Assembly (NCBI RefSeq): GCF_009728995.1
Contig: NZ_VTZW01000003.1
Coordinates: forward strand, 346,341 to 410,340
DNA from: Streptomonospora sp. PA3
GTDB lineage: Bacteria; Actinomycetota; Actinomycetes; Streptosporangiales; Streptosporangiaceae
DNA length: 64,000 nucleotides
Reading direction: 5' to 3'
Below, piece by piece: positions 48,536-56,160 of this stretch. The first letter of the stretch is position 1. Every line of letters starts with the position of its first letter. The notes beneath the pieces were generated by a model. That model saw nothing but the letters and a program-made list of their open reading frames with translations. It was not told the DNA's origin and did no database searches. The position numbers were made by a program, and so were the translations under genes.

Positions 48536-50563
48536 GTGTCCCCCCGTCACCTTCGCCGTCTGCTAGCAGCAGGGACCGGGCTCGCCGTCGCGGCCGCGGC
48601 GGCCGGCTGCACCACCCAGCCCTCCCCCGAAGTGGCGGTGCGCAACTTCCTGCTGCGGTGGCAGGCAGGCGACTACTCCTCCGCGGCGGCCTACACCGAC
48701 GGCGACCAGGAGAAGGTCGCCGACGAGTTGCAGGACGCCGCCCGCCAGCTCGACCTGGCCGGGATGCGCTTCTCGCTGGGACCCATCACCCAGGACGGCG
48801 CCTCCGCCCGAGCCGAGTTCGGCGCGCAGGCCGACCTGGGCATCGGCGACCCCGTGTGGAAGTACACCGGCTCCATGCCGCTGCAGGAGGGCCCGCAGGG
48901 CTGGCTCATCGAATGGTCGCCCTCGGTCATCCACCCCGAACTCGGCGCCGACGAGCGCATCGCCGTCAGCTACGACATCCCCGACCGCGGGCAGATCTAC
49001 GACCGCGGCGGTGATCCCCTGGTCGGCACGACCAAGGTGACCGCCTTCGGCGTCGTACCCGCCGACATGCCCGACCCCGACCGCGGCGTCGCCGAGCTGG
49101 CCGAGCTGCTGGGCGAGGACGCCGACCCGCTTTTGGACCGGGTCCGCTCCGCGCCCCCCGAGGAGTTCCAACCGCTGGTGCTGATGCGCCAGGGCGAGGT
49201 CGGCGACCGGCTGCGGCGCCGGGCCACCTCGATCCCGGGTGTGCAGACTCAGCCGCTGGACATGCGGCTCAAACCGCGCGCCGCCGCCCCGGTCGTCGGA
49301 GAGGTCGCCGGCACCGCCGAGCACAACGTCTCCTCGCGCGTGGCGGGCACCTACCAGGCGGGCGACACGGTCGGGCTCACCGGTCTGCAGAACGTCTTCC
49401 AGCAGCGCCTGGCGGGCACCGCCACCACCAAGGTCGTCACCCTCGACGGCAAGGGTGACCAGACCGGAGTGCTGCAGTCGTGGCCGGGGCTGCAGAGCGG
49501 CTCCCTGCAGACCACCCTGGACCTGCGCGTGCAGGAGGCCGGCGCGGCGGCCCTGGACACCCTGCCGGGGCGGGGCTACCTCGTCGCACTCGACGCCCGC
49601 TCCGGCGAGGTCCTCGCGGCGGTGGGCAACCGCGGCGGGACCGACGACGACGGCGCGTTCACCGCGGAATACCGCCCCGGAGAGGCGTTCAGCATCGTCT
49701 CCTACACCGCCGCGCTGCAGCACGGCTACTCCCCGGGCGACACCATGGCCTGCGACAACCAGACCAAGGTGGGCGGGCGCACGTTCACCACGCCCAACAA
49801 CACCGGCCTGTCGGGCAGCCCGGACCTCACCACCAACTTCAGCTACGCCTGCACGACCGCCTTCGCGCAGATGGGCGAGAAGGTCGGCGGCGAGGCGATC
49901 GAGGCCGCCGCGCACGACTTCGGGATCGGCGGGGACTGGCGGCTGTCGGTGCCGACCTTCAACGGCGGCTTCCGCACCCCCGGTTCGGCCGGGGAGGTGG
50001 CCGCGGCCATGGCCGGGACCGACCAGGTGCGCGTCAGCCCGCTGTCGATGGCCCTGGTGGCCGGTGCCGTGAGCGACGGCACCTGGCACCCGCCGCGGCT
50101 GGTCGCCGACGACGAGGCCGCCAACGTGCCCCAGGGATCGGCCCGCAAGCTCGACCCGCAGGCCGTGAAGCGGGTGCAGGAGATGATGCGCTCGGCGGTG
50201 GAGACCAGCGCGGCCACCGCCGACGTCGGTACCGTCCCGGTACACGCCCAGGTCGCCAACACGACGCAGAAGGTGGGCGGGCGCCAGACGGCGGTCCAGT
50301 GGTTCGTGGGCTACCAGGGCGACCTCGCCTTCGCGCTGGTGGCCGAGGTGCACCCCTCCATCCAGCTGTGGGAGCAGTATGCGGTGACCGCCGCGGGCTC
50401 GTTCCTGCAGCAGCTGCCCTACGGCTACGTCGAGGACCTCGCCGAGCAGGCTCCGCAGCCGCCCGGCGCCGGCGCCGGCCAGGACCAGGCGGGCCAGTCC
50501 GGCGCGGCCGGGGCCGCGCCCAGTGCCACACCGTCCAGCGTGCCGGGCCTGCCCCCCGAGTAG
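48536..50563 (+). CDS. lipoprotein with MecA-like N-terminal and catalytically degenerate penicillin-binding transpeptidase domain
   Basis: A 675-aa predicted lipoprotein. The signal peptide ends in AAAAGC (Cys25). An NTF2-like MecA_N domain (about 29-130) and a PBP dimerisation region follow. The transpeptidase fold (about 325-635) has lost its motifs. The expected STFK reads EAFS (383-386), SxN reads ACT (438-440, in FSYACTTAF), and KTGT reads NTTQ (575-578). The surrounding scaffold (LDARSGEVLAAVGN, TTNFSYACTTAFAQMGEK, WFVGYQGDLAFALVAEV) is intact, so it is a folded pseudoenzyme rather than a decaying gene. The tail is Pro/Gln/Gly-rich. GTG at 48536 follows AAAGGA. It lies 23 nt after smpB. 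Confidence 0.85.
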   Translation: MSPRHLRRLLAAGTGLAVAAAAAGCTTQPSPEVAVRNFLLRWQAGDYSSAAAYTDGDQEKVADELQDAARQLDLAGMRFSLGPITQDGASARAEFGAQADLGIGDPVWKYTGSMPLQEGPQGWLIEWSPSVIHPELGADERIAVSYDIPDRGQIYDRGGDPLVGTTKVTAFGVVPADMPDPDRGVAELAELLGEDADPLLDRVRSAPPEEFQPLVLMRQGEVGDRLRRRATSIPGVQTQPLDMRLKPRAAAPVVGEVAGTAEHNVSSRVAGTYQAGDTVGLTGLQNVFQQRLAGTATTKVVTLDGKGDQTGVLQSWPGLQSGSLQTTLDLRVQEAGAAALDTLPGRGYLVALDARSGEVLAAVGNRGGTDDDGAFTAEYRPGEAFSIVSYTAALQHGYSPGDTMACDNQTKVGGRTFTTPNNTGLSGSPDLTTNFSYACTTAFAQMGEKVGGEAIEAAAHDFGIGGDWRLSVPTFNGGFRTPGSAGEVAAAMAGTDQVRVSPLSMALVAGAVSDGTWHPPRLVADDEAANVPQGSARKLDPQAVKRVQEMMRSAVETSAATADVGTVPVHAQVANTTQKVGGRQTAVQWFVGYQGDLAFALVAEVHPSIQLWEQYAVTAAGSFLQQLPYGYVEDLAEQAPQPPGAGAGQDQAGQSGAAGAAPSATPSSVPGLPPE

Positions 50564-50940
50564 GCGGCCGCGGGCCCGGTCCCGCTCGGGCGCCGGCGGC
50601 GCGGGTACCCGACTTTGGGAATCACCCTGGGATGCGGTGTGTTGTCCCGAGTGCGAAAAAAATCCCGTGGAGGAGCAACCCCTGTGGGGGCAGGGTGCGT
50701 CTCCACGGGTGACTGGGACCGCAAAGGGGGTTGCGGACCAGTCGGATGCAGGACCTCGTCTCGGGGGAGGCCCTGCCGAAAGAAAAGGCCGGCCCGACCC
50801 TGCCGGCCGCCCTCGCGGGCAGCGTCGATGGTTCCCGTCCGCGCCCGCGGGGGATTCTTTTGCGTCCCCCGTCCGGGCAGCGGTGACCGCGCGTGACCGC
50901 TCCGGCGCCGCCGAGCAGAAGATCGCGAATCGGCTGCGAT
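50564..50940 (+). other. intergenic region with stacked hairpins before ssrA
   Basis: No gene. CCCGTGGAG (50664-50672) pairs with CTCCACGGG (50701-50709) and encloses a CCCCTGTGGGG hairpin. Next, GACTGG (50711-50716) and CCGCAA (50719-50724) pair with TTGCGG (50731-50736) and CCAGTC (50738-50743), a nearly perfect stem with a purine loop AGGGGG. Further hairpins follow (GCAGG/CCTGC near 50748-50778; GGCCGG/CCGGCC near 50793-50815). An A7 run precedes the first at 50656. It could be a terminator cluster or a structured RNA; no known class recognised. Confidence 0.5.
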
Positions 50941-50953
50941 AGCGGGAATCATC

Positions 50954-50983
50954 TTGGACTCCGCTCCGTTGTACCGGTAGCGT
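50954..50983 (+). promoter_or_regulatory. ssrA promoter
   Basis: TTGGAC (50954-50959), an 18-nt spacer and TAGCGT (50978-50983) form a good housekeeping promoter. Transcription would start near 50990, giving a precursor with about 57 nt of 5' leader to be removed by RNase P. Confidence 0.65.
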
Positions 50984-51046
50984 TGGATCGCACGGGGCCA
51001 CTGCGGTGGACCCGGTTGCGGGCCGCGGCCCGTTGAAAACTGCACA

Positions 51047-51414
51047 GGGGGTGATCGGTTTCGACTTTGATCGCCGTATCAGGGGAAGCGAGCCGAGGGT
51101 TGCGACGTAACCTCGTAAATCCTGCCTCGCGCTAAACACAAGTGCCAATTCCAAGCGCACTGAGTTCGCTCTCGCTGCCTAAGCGATAGCGACTCTGTCG
51201 GCCTGGACCCGTCCTCGGTCCAGTGTCCGGCATCGGTTTGAGGACTTACCGCTCAGACCAGGCCACGGGGTCTGAGCGGGACATTCACGTGGCTGGGCTC
51301 GTCAGCGACTCGTTCGCGGGAGCGCTGGAGCCGAGCAGAACGCCAACGCGAACTGCGCTCGGAGAAGCCCTGGTACGTCATCGAAGGACGCGGGTTCGAT
51401 TCCCGCCACCTCCA
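51047..51414 (+). ncRNA. ssrA: transfer-messenger RNA (tmRNA)
   Basis: The tRNA-like ends are clear. The 5' acceptor strand GGGGGTG (51047-51053) is followed by the hallmark GGTTTCGAC. The T-arm GCGGGTTCGATTCCCGC precedes the 3' acceptor strand CACCTCC (51407-51413) and discriminator A. CCA is not encoded (the genome reads CGA). The tag frame starts at GCC 51144 and ends at TAA 51180-51182, encoding ANSKRTEFALAA, so trapped proteins receive Ala plus this degron ending LAA. The -LAA ending is typical of ClpXP/ClpP-recognised tags. Length 368 nt. Partner SmpB is encoded upstream. Confidence 0.95.
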
Positions 51415-51420
51415 CGAGCG

Positions 51421-51587
51421 GGCCCACGTGTGGTCGACGACGACAGTCGTCTTCCCCGTGGGCCGCTGTATTTCCCGGGGGGCGACCCCCGGACCCCCGC
51501 TTGGGCCGGCCCACGTGTGGTCGACGGCGAGTGTCGTCTTCCCCGTGGGCCGCTGTATTTCCCGGGGGGCGACCCCCGGACCCCCGC
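51421..51587 (+). repeat. two tandem 80-bp hairpin repeats directly after tmRNA
   Basis: Copies at 51421-51500 and 51508-51587, identical except for a few bases near the apex of the first hairpin. Each copy carries hairpin 1, GGCCCACG...CGTGGGCC with inner GACGAC/GTCGTC. It also carries hairpin 2, CCGGGGG-GCGA-CCCCCGG, a perfect 7-bp stem closed by a GNRA-type tetraloop. The array starts 7 nt after the tmRNA end, so a doubled terminator is the simplest reading. The tmRNA 3' end itself is not duplicated, so this is not an integration scar. Confidence 0.8.
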
Positions 51588-51659
51588 CGGGCTCGACGGG
51601 ACGGTCCTGCCGGCACGCGGAGCGTGTCCCGGCGGCCGTCCCGTTGTGGTCTCCGGCTG

Positions 51660-54365
51660 TCACGACGTCGTGTGTGCCCGCACGACCTCGGCGAGCTCGC
51701 GGCGGCTGTTGACGCCGAGCTTGGCGAACATGTGCAGTACGTGGGTCTCCACCGTGCGCCGCGAGATGAACAGGCGCTCGCCGATCTCCCGGTAGAGGAG
51801 TCCTCGCCAGACCAGCTCCGCGACCGCGCGCTCGGTGGCCGTGAGGCTCTCCCACCCGGTCTCGGGCCTGCGCCGCGGGCCGCGTCGTCCCCGGCACACC
51901 CCCAGCTCCCGTAGCGCCGCATCGACCCGGGCCGCGTGCCGGGCGGCCCCCATCCTCTCGTAGGACTCCGCGGCGGCACGCAGGTGCTCCCGGGCGTCGT
52001 CACGGTGGCCCCGGCCCGCCAGGGCGCCGCCGGCGGCCTCCCGGCACTGCGCGAGCTCAACGATGCGCGGGGTATGCCGGTACTCCTCGACCGCGGCCGT
52101 CAGTGCGTCCGGGTCGCCGGCCACGAGCCCGCGGGCGAACAACCCGGCCGCGGCAGCCGAGGGGACCCCCGCGGTATCGGCCAGCCCGGCCACCGAGGCG
52201 GCGATCGACTCGGCCATGGCATGGTCGCCGGCCTCCAGGCACACCGGCAGCCACACCGTCCACGTGTCGCGCAGCAGGTGCCGTGACAGGGGCTCGGCGA
52301 GCAACTGCTTGCGCGCGGCGGCGATGCGCTCCTCGGCGGCCTTCCGTCGCCCCAGGGCCTGGTCGAGCTGAGCGGCGACGCTCTGCGCCGCCAGGTCTGC
52401 CGGGGCGGCGTCGGCCGCGACCCGTTCCGCGTCGTCGAGCCGTCCCCGGCCGATCGCGACCAGCCCGCGGACACAGACCGTGTCGCTCCGGCTGCCCCAC
52501 GCGCTGTCCAGGTCGTCGGCGGCCGCGATGGCGGTCTCGGCGGCCGCCGAGGCGTCGTCCCACTCGCCGCGCGTGTAATGCATGGCGGCCAGAATCGACT
52601 GGCGCAGCGGCTGGTGCCTGCCGCGCTGCCAGAGCGGGTGCCTCAACCGGTCGGCGACCTCGGTGTAGCGGTCGGCGGCGCACAGGTGCTTCATCGGGGG
52701 CAGCCACCGCACCGCCTGCTCCCTGCGGTGCATTTCCAGCAGGATCGAACCGGCGGCGGCGGCCTGGTCGGCGGCGTAGCTCAGACGGCCGCGGATCATC
52801 TGGCGGCTGGCGTCGGCGACCAGTGCGAAGTACCGTGCCTCGCGGTCGGTCGCGCCGCTGCTCAGCGCGCCGTCGACCAGCGGGTCCGCGCCCGTCGGAT
52901 CCAGCCACGCCTGCAGGAACGCGTACCACGCCGCCAGGAGGGAGCCTCCGGGGCCGGAGCCGGCGTTGCTCTCACCGGCGACGAGGGGTGCGAGCATCGC
53001 CGCCGCATCGGCGAACCGCCCCTGCCACAGCCGCGCCTCCGCCACCGCGCGGCGGACGCTCTCCTCCTCCGGCGCCGGCGGACGCTCGGCCAGCATCGAC
53101 TCGCCCAGGCCTACCGCCTCGTCCAGGGCGCCGGCCTCCACCTGCAGGTGCAGCAGCCGCCGACGCAGCGGCCTGCGGCGGGGGGAGTCGGTGCCGGCGA
53201 CGGCCACGGCTCGCTCCATCAGCTCCGCCGCGGCGCCCGGGGCGTGGTCGCGCGTGTCGTCGGACGCCCGAACGAGCCAGGTGACCACCTCCGGATCGCC
53301 GGGAGACGCCCCGCGGTTCAGGTGCGAGGCCACCGTCAGCGCATCCCGGTCCTGCTCGGCCAGCACCCTGCCGATGTGCGTGTGCAGCGCGGCCCGGATC
53401 GGGCGGGGCGTGGCCCCGTAGACGGCCTCGCGCAGCAGGTCGTGGCGGAACGCGTACCGGTCGCCGGCCTCGGTCAGCACGCCCAGGGCGATCGGGTCCC
53501 GCAGCAGGTCGAGCAGTGCCGGGACGTCGCGGCCTGTGACCAGCGCGAGATCGGCGAGGCCGAACGGGGCGTCGAACGCGGCCGCGTAACGCAGCACGTC
53601 CAGCGACGGGTCCTCCAGCAGACCGATGCGGGCCAGGATCGCCTCGTTCACGGATGCGGGGAGACCGGCGGCGACCGGCCCGGACCCTTCGGGGCCGCGC
53701 ACCAGCTCCTCGACGAACACCGGGTGGCCCCCGGCGGCGTCGACGCGCTCGCGCGTCCGCGCATCGAGCGGTCCGCCGAGCAGATCGGCAGCCATCCGCC
53801 GGGCGTCTTCGGCGGTGAGCGGGCCCACCCGGAGGTACGGGGCGCCGGCCGCGGCCAGGGCGCGCCGCAGCCGGGCCAGTCCGGGCGGCCGGGGTGCGGG
53901 GCGGAAGCAGAGCAGGAGCAGCAGCGGCGTGGTCGCGGCCGATCGGGCCAGGCGGTGCAGCACCGCGGCGGAGGACCAGTCCGCCCACTGCAGGTCGTCG
54001 CAGGCGAGCACGAGCGGGTGCGCAGCCGCAAGCCGCTCCGCGGCCTCCACCACGCGGTCGGCCAGTGCGGACTCGGCGCCTTCGGGAGTGCGGTCCCGTC
54101 CGTGCGGCGCCGGTTCGGCCGGATCGATCCCCAGCGCCCGGGTGAACAGGGCGAAGGGGCGTCGGGACGCGAACTCCTCGGCTGCCGCCGCTCGTACCGA
54201 GCACCCGTGCCGCCGCGCGTGGTCGCAGGCGTCGCCGAGCAGGCCGGTCTTGCCGATGCCCGGTTCCCCTTCGAGCAGCGCCGCCCCGCCGCGCCCGCCG
54301 GCCAGTTCGCCGACGAGCCGGTGCAGCACGCTGCGCTCGGTTTCGCGGCCATACAGCGTCGGCAT
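51660..54365 (-). CDS. LAL-type LuxR-family transcriptional regulator with AAA ATPase domain
   Basis: A 901-aa regulator of the large ATP-binding LuxR (MalT-like) class. The N-terminal nucleotide-binding domain has Walker A GEPGIGKT (33-40) and Walker B-like LVLACDDLQWAD (about 138-149). A long helical, TPR-like middle follows. The C-terminal LuxR helix-turn-helix is TATERAVAELVWRGLLYREIGERL and SRRTVETHVLHMFAKLGV (about 835-890). ATG at 54365 has GGGAGGT 4 nt upstream. Targets and inducer cannot be inferred; the divergent methyltransferase gene is a candidate target. Confidence 0.92.
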   Translation of the reverse strand: MPTLYGRETERSVLHRLVGELAGGRGGAALLEGEPGIGKTGLLGDACDHARRHGCSVRAAAAEEFASRRPFALFTRALGIDPAEPAPHGRDRTPEGAESALADRVVEAAERLAAAHPLVLACDDLQWADWSSAAVLHRLARSAATTPLLLLLCFRPAPRPPGLARLRRALAAAGAPYLRVGPLTAEDARRMAADLLGGPLDARTRERVDAAGGHPVFVEELVRGPEGSGPVAAGLPASVNEAILARIGLLEDPSLDVLRYAAAFDAPFGLADLALVTGRDVPALLDLLRDPIALGVLTEAGDRYAFRHDLLREAVYGATPRPIRAALHTHIGRVLAEQDRDALTVASHLNRGASPGDPEVVTWLVRASDDTRDHAPGAAAELMERAVAVAGTDSPRRRPLRRRLLHLQVEAGALDEAVGLGESMLAERPPAPEEESVRRAVAEARLWQGRFADAAAMLAPLVAGESNAGSGPGGSLLAAWYAFLQAWLDPTGADPLVDGALSSGATDREARYFALVADASRQMIRGRLSYAADQAAAAGSILLEMHRREQAVRWLPPMKHLCAADRYTEVADRLRHPLWQRGRHQPLRQSILAAMHYTRGEWDDASAAAETAIAAADDLDSAWGSRSDTVCVRGLVAIGRGRLDDAERVAADAAPADLAAQSVAAQLDQALGRRKAAEERIAAARKQLLAEPLSRHLLRDTWTVWLPVCLEAGDHAMAESIAASVAGLADTAGVPSAAAAGLFARGLVAGDPDALTAAVEEYRHTPRIVELAQCREAAGGALAGRGHRDDAREHLRAAAESYERMGAARHAARVDAALRELGVCRGRRGPRRRPETGWESLTATERAVAELVWRGLLYREIGERLFISRRTVETHVLHMFAKLGVNSRRELAEVVRAHTTS

Positions 54366-54669
54366 CGCGACCTCCCGGAACGGCCCGCCGGCCCCGCCGC
54401 GCTCCTCCCTGACCGGCCGCGGGTGCGGCGGTGCGCTCCTGCCTGGCATTCTCGCACCGGCAGGGGCGTCTGCCCAGGGGCGATGTCCGTAGTCGTACCG
54501 GATGTCTGCGGCGCCGCGGCCGACGAGGGTGGGACCCGGCATCGAAAGCGGCGGGAGCGCCTCCTGCGGATTCCGCGGTGTTCGGCCCCGGCCCCGTCGG
54601 CGGGGCACCGGCCGCGCCCGGGTGATGGGGAGAGCGGACCGCCCCGGTCGCGGGAGAGGAAGCGCCATC
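54366..54669. promoter_or_regulatory. divergent region between LAL regulator and methyltransferase
   Basis: A 304-nt gap with no gene and no strong promoter match on either strand. CCGTAGTCGTACCGGATG around 54486-54504 is the only relatively AT-rich patch and may contain the promoters. Confidence 0.25.
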
Positions 54670-55482
54670 ATGACGACGGCAGACGCCTTCGAGGACATCA
54701 AGGCGAAACAGCAGCAGACGTGGAGCAGCGGGGACTACAATCGGATCGCATGGTTGACGGTGCCGCTGGCCGATCGGCTCTGCGACGCCGTGGACCTTCG
54801 CCCGGGCTCCCGGGTGCTCGATGTCGCCACCGGCACCGGTCACGTGGCGCTCGCCGCGGCCCGCCGGTTCTGCGACGTCACCGGCATCGACTACGTGCCC
54901 CGGCTCGTGGAGACCGCGCGCCGCCGGGCGGCCGCCGAGAGCCTTCCCGTGCGCTTCGAGGAGGCCGACGCCGAGCGGCTGCCGTTCGCAGACGCCGAGT
55001 TCGACTACGTGCTCTCGGCGATCGGGGTCATGTTCACCGCCGACCACCGGCGCGCGGCCGGCGAGCTGGTGCGCGTGTGCAAGCCGGGCGGCGTGATCGG
55101 GCTGCTCAACTGGACACCCGAGGGTTTCGTGGGGCGGCTGCTGGCGACCGTCTCCGGCCACGTCCCGCCGCCGGCCGGCGCGCAGCCGCCGGTGCGGTGG
55201 GGCAGCGAGGAGGTCCTGCGCGAGCTTCTGGGTGACCGGGTGTCGCGGCTCGGCGTCGAGAGGGGGTCCGTCACGCAGCGGTTCCTGTCGCCCGAGCACT
55301 TCGCGTCCTACTTCGTCGAGCACTACGGGCCGACGCTGAAAGCGGCGCAGCGGCTGACCGAGGACGGCAGGCGCACCTTCCACGACGACCTGGCGGCCGT
55401 CGCCGAGGCGTCCGGGCGCACGGACGGCGGCGCGCTCGTTTCGGACTGGGAGTACCTGATCGCCGTCGCCACTCGGGCCTGA
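54670..55482 (+). CDS. class I SAM-dependent methyltransferase
   Basis: A 270-aa Rossmann-fold methyltransferase. Motif I VLDVATGTGHVALAA (about 49-63), motif II acidic GIDYVPRLVETAR, motif III EEADAERLPFADAEFDYVLSAIG and the post-motif RVCKPGGVIGLLNWTPEGF are present, a UbiE/Methyltransf_11-like layout. The acceptor is unknown. ATG at 54670 is preceded by GAGAGGAAG. It is divergent from the LAL regulator. Not obviously part of a biosynthetic cluster. Confidence 0.88.
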   Translation: MTTADAFEDIKAKQQQTWSSGDYNRIAWLTVPLADRLCDAVDLRPGSRVLDVATGTGHVALAAARRFCDVTGIDYVPRLVETARRRAAAESLPVRFEEADAERLPFADAEFDYVLSAIGVMFTADHRRAAGELVRVCKPGGVIGLLNWTPEGFVGRLLATVSGHVPPPAGAQPPVRWGSEEVLRELLGDRVSRLGVERGSVTQRFLSPEHFASYFVEHYGPTLKAAQRLTEDGRRTFHDDLAAVAEASGRTDGGALVSDWEYLIAVATRA

Positions 55483-55549
55483 GCCGACCCGGCTCCAACG
55501 CAGGGGTGCCTCCGCCGATCCGCTCGGCGGAGGCACCCCGGGGCGGAGG

Positions 55550-55870
55550 TCACGCGTCCGTGGCGCCGACCAGCCAGGCGACCTTGCGCGCTGTCAGCTC
55601 CAGGCTGTGGCTGCTGCCGAGATGGACGCCGAACGACGCGATGAACGCGTGGTCGTGGGTCCGGGGCTCGCAGAACACGTCCTCGACGGCGTAGGCGGAC
55701 TCGGGGTTGCTCACCCGCAGGTACGGCGGCGCCGCGTCGTCGATGACGCGCGCCCACACGCCGTAGCGCGTCACCGCCGTGGCCAGCTCACTGAGCTGGG
55801 CGCGTCCTGCCGAATGGGTCAGGTTCGCGGGAGCGGGCGGGGAGTGGCGGGTGGAAGGGCTGTCGACCAC
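55550..55870 (-). CDS. small hypothetical protein
   Basis: A 106-aa soluble protein I do not recognise. After a polar N-terminus it contains AVTRYGVWARVIDDAAPPYLRVSNP and HDHAFIASFGVHLGSSHSL, a mixed alpha/beta pattern without catalytic or membrane motifs. GTG at 55870 is well supported by GGAGG 5 nt upstream, which argues that it is a real gene. It is convergent with the methyltransferase gene (67 nt). A foldback element lies upstream of its start. Confidence 0.65.
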   Translation of the reverse strand: MVDSPSTRHSPPAPANLTHSAGRAQLSELATAVTRYGVWARVIDDAAPPYLRVSNPESAYAVEDVFCEPRTHDHAFIASFGVHLGSSHSLELTARKVAWLVGATDA

Positions 55871-56008
55871 GGCGGCCTCCTTAGCTCATGCGGCACTCGT
55901 CCGACCATTGTCGCTCTCCGCATCGAATTGATCGCGTATCGTTACACCGACACGCCGGGCCCACCGATCACGGGCACCGCCGTGCGCCGTGCACCGGTAT
56001 CCGGCTAC

Positions 56009-56160
56009 GTCCTGTTCAAGAAGCCGGACACCACAGCGGCTGCGGCAACGGGACTGTGATGCGCGAAGCGCACCCATGGCCGCGACCCCGATGCCGACAT
56101 CCCCAGGCGGTACCCGGTGGGTTCCCGGGAAGCGGCGCCCCCGCCGTTCTTGAACAGGAC
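56009..56160. mobile_element. locus D: 152-bp MITE-like element with 14-bp terminal inverted repeats
   Basis: GTCCTGTTCAAGAA (56009-56022) and TTCTTGAACAGGAC (56147-56160) are perfect terminal inverted repeats. Between them are the flanking modules of the foldback family (GCGGCAACGGG, GATGCGCGAAGCGCACCCATGG, CGGTACCCGGTGGGTTCC) but the large H hairpin is absent. The right end touches the stop codon (CTA, 56161-56163) of the glycosyltransferase gene. It encodes nothing. No clear target-site duplication was seen. Confidence 0.75.

Noticed and set aside
51047-51660. tmRNA gene as an occupied integration site for a genomic island
   Set aside because: There is no integrase gene nearby and the tmRNA 3' end is not duplicated downstream; the repeats there do not match it.
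51660-55482. LAL regulator plus methyltransferase as part of a natural-product cluster
   Set aside because: No synthase, oxidase or transporter of that kind adjoins them; the neighbours are a small hypothetical gene, a glycosyltransferase and nagA.
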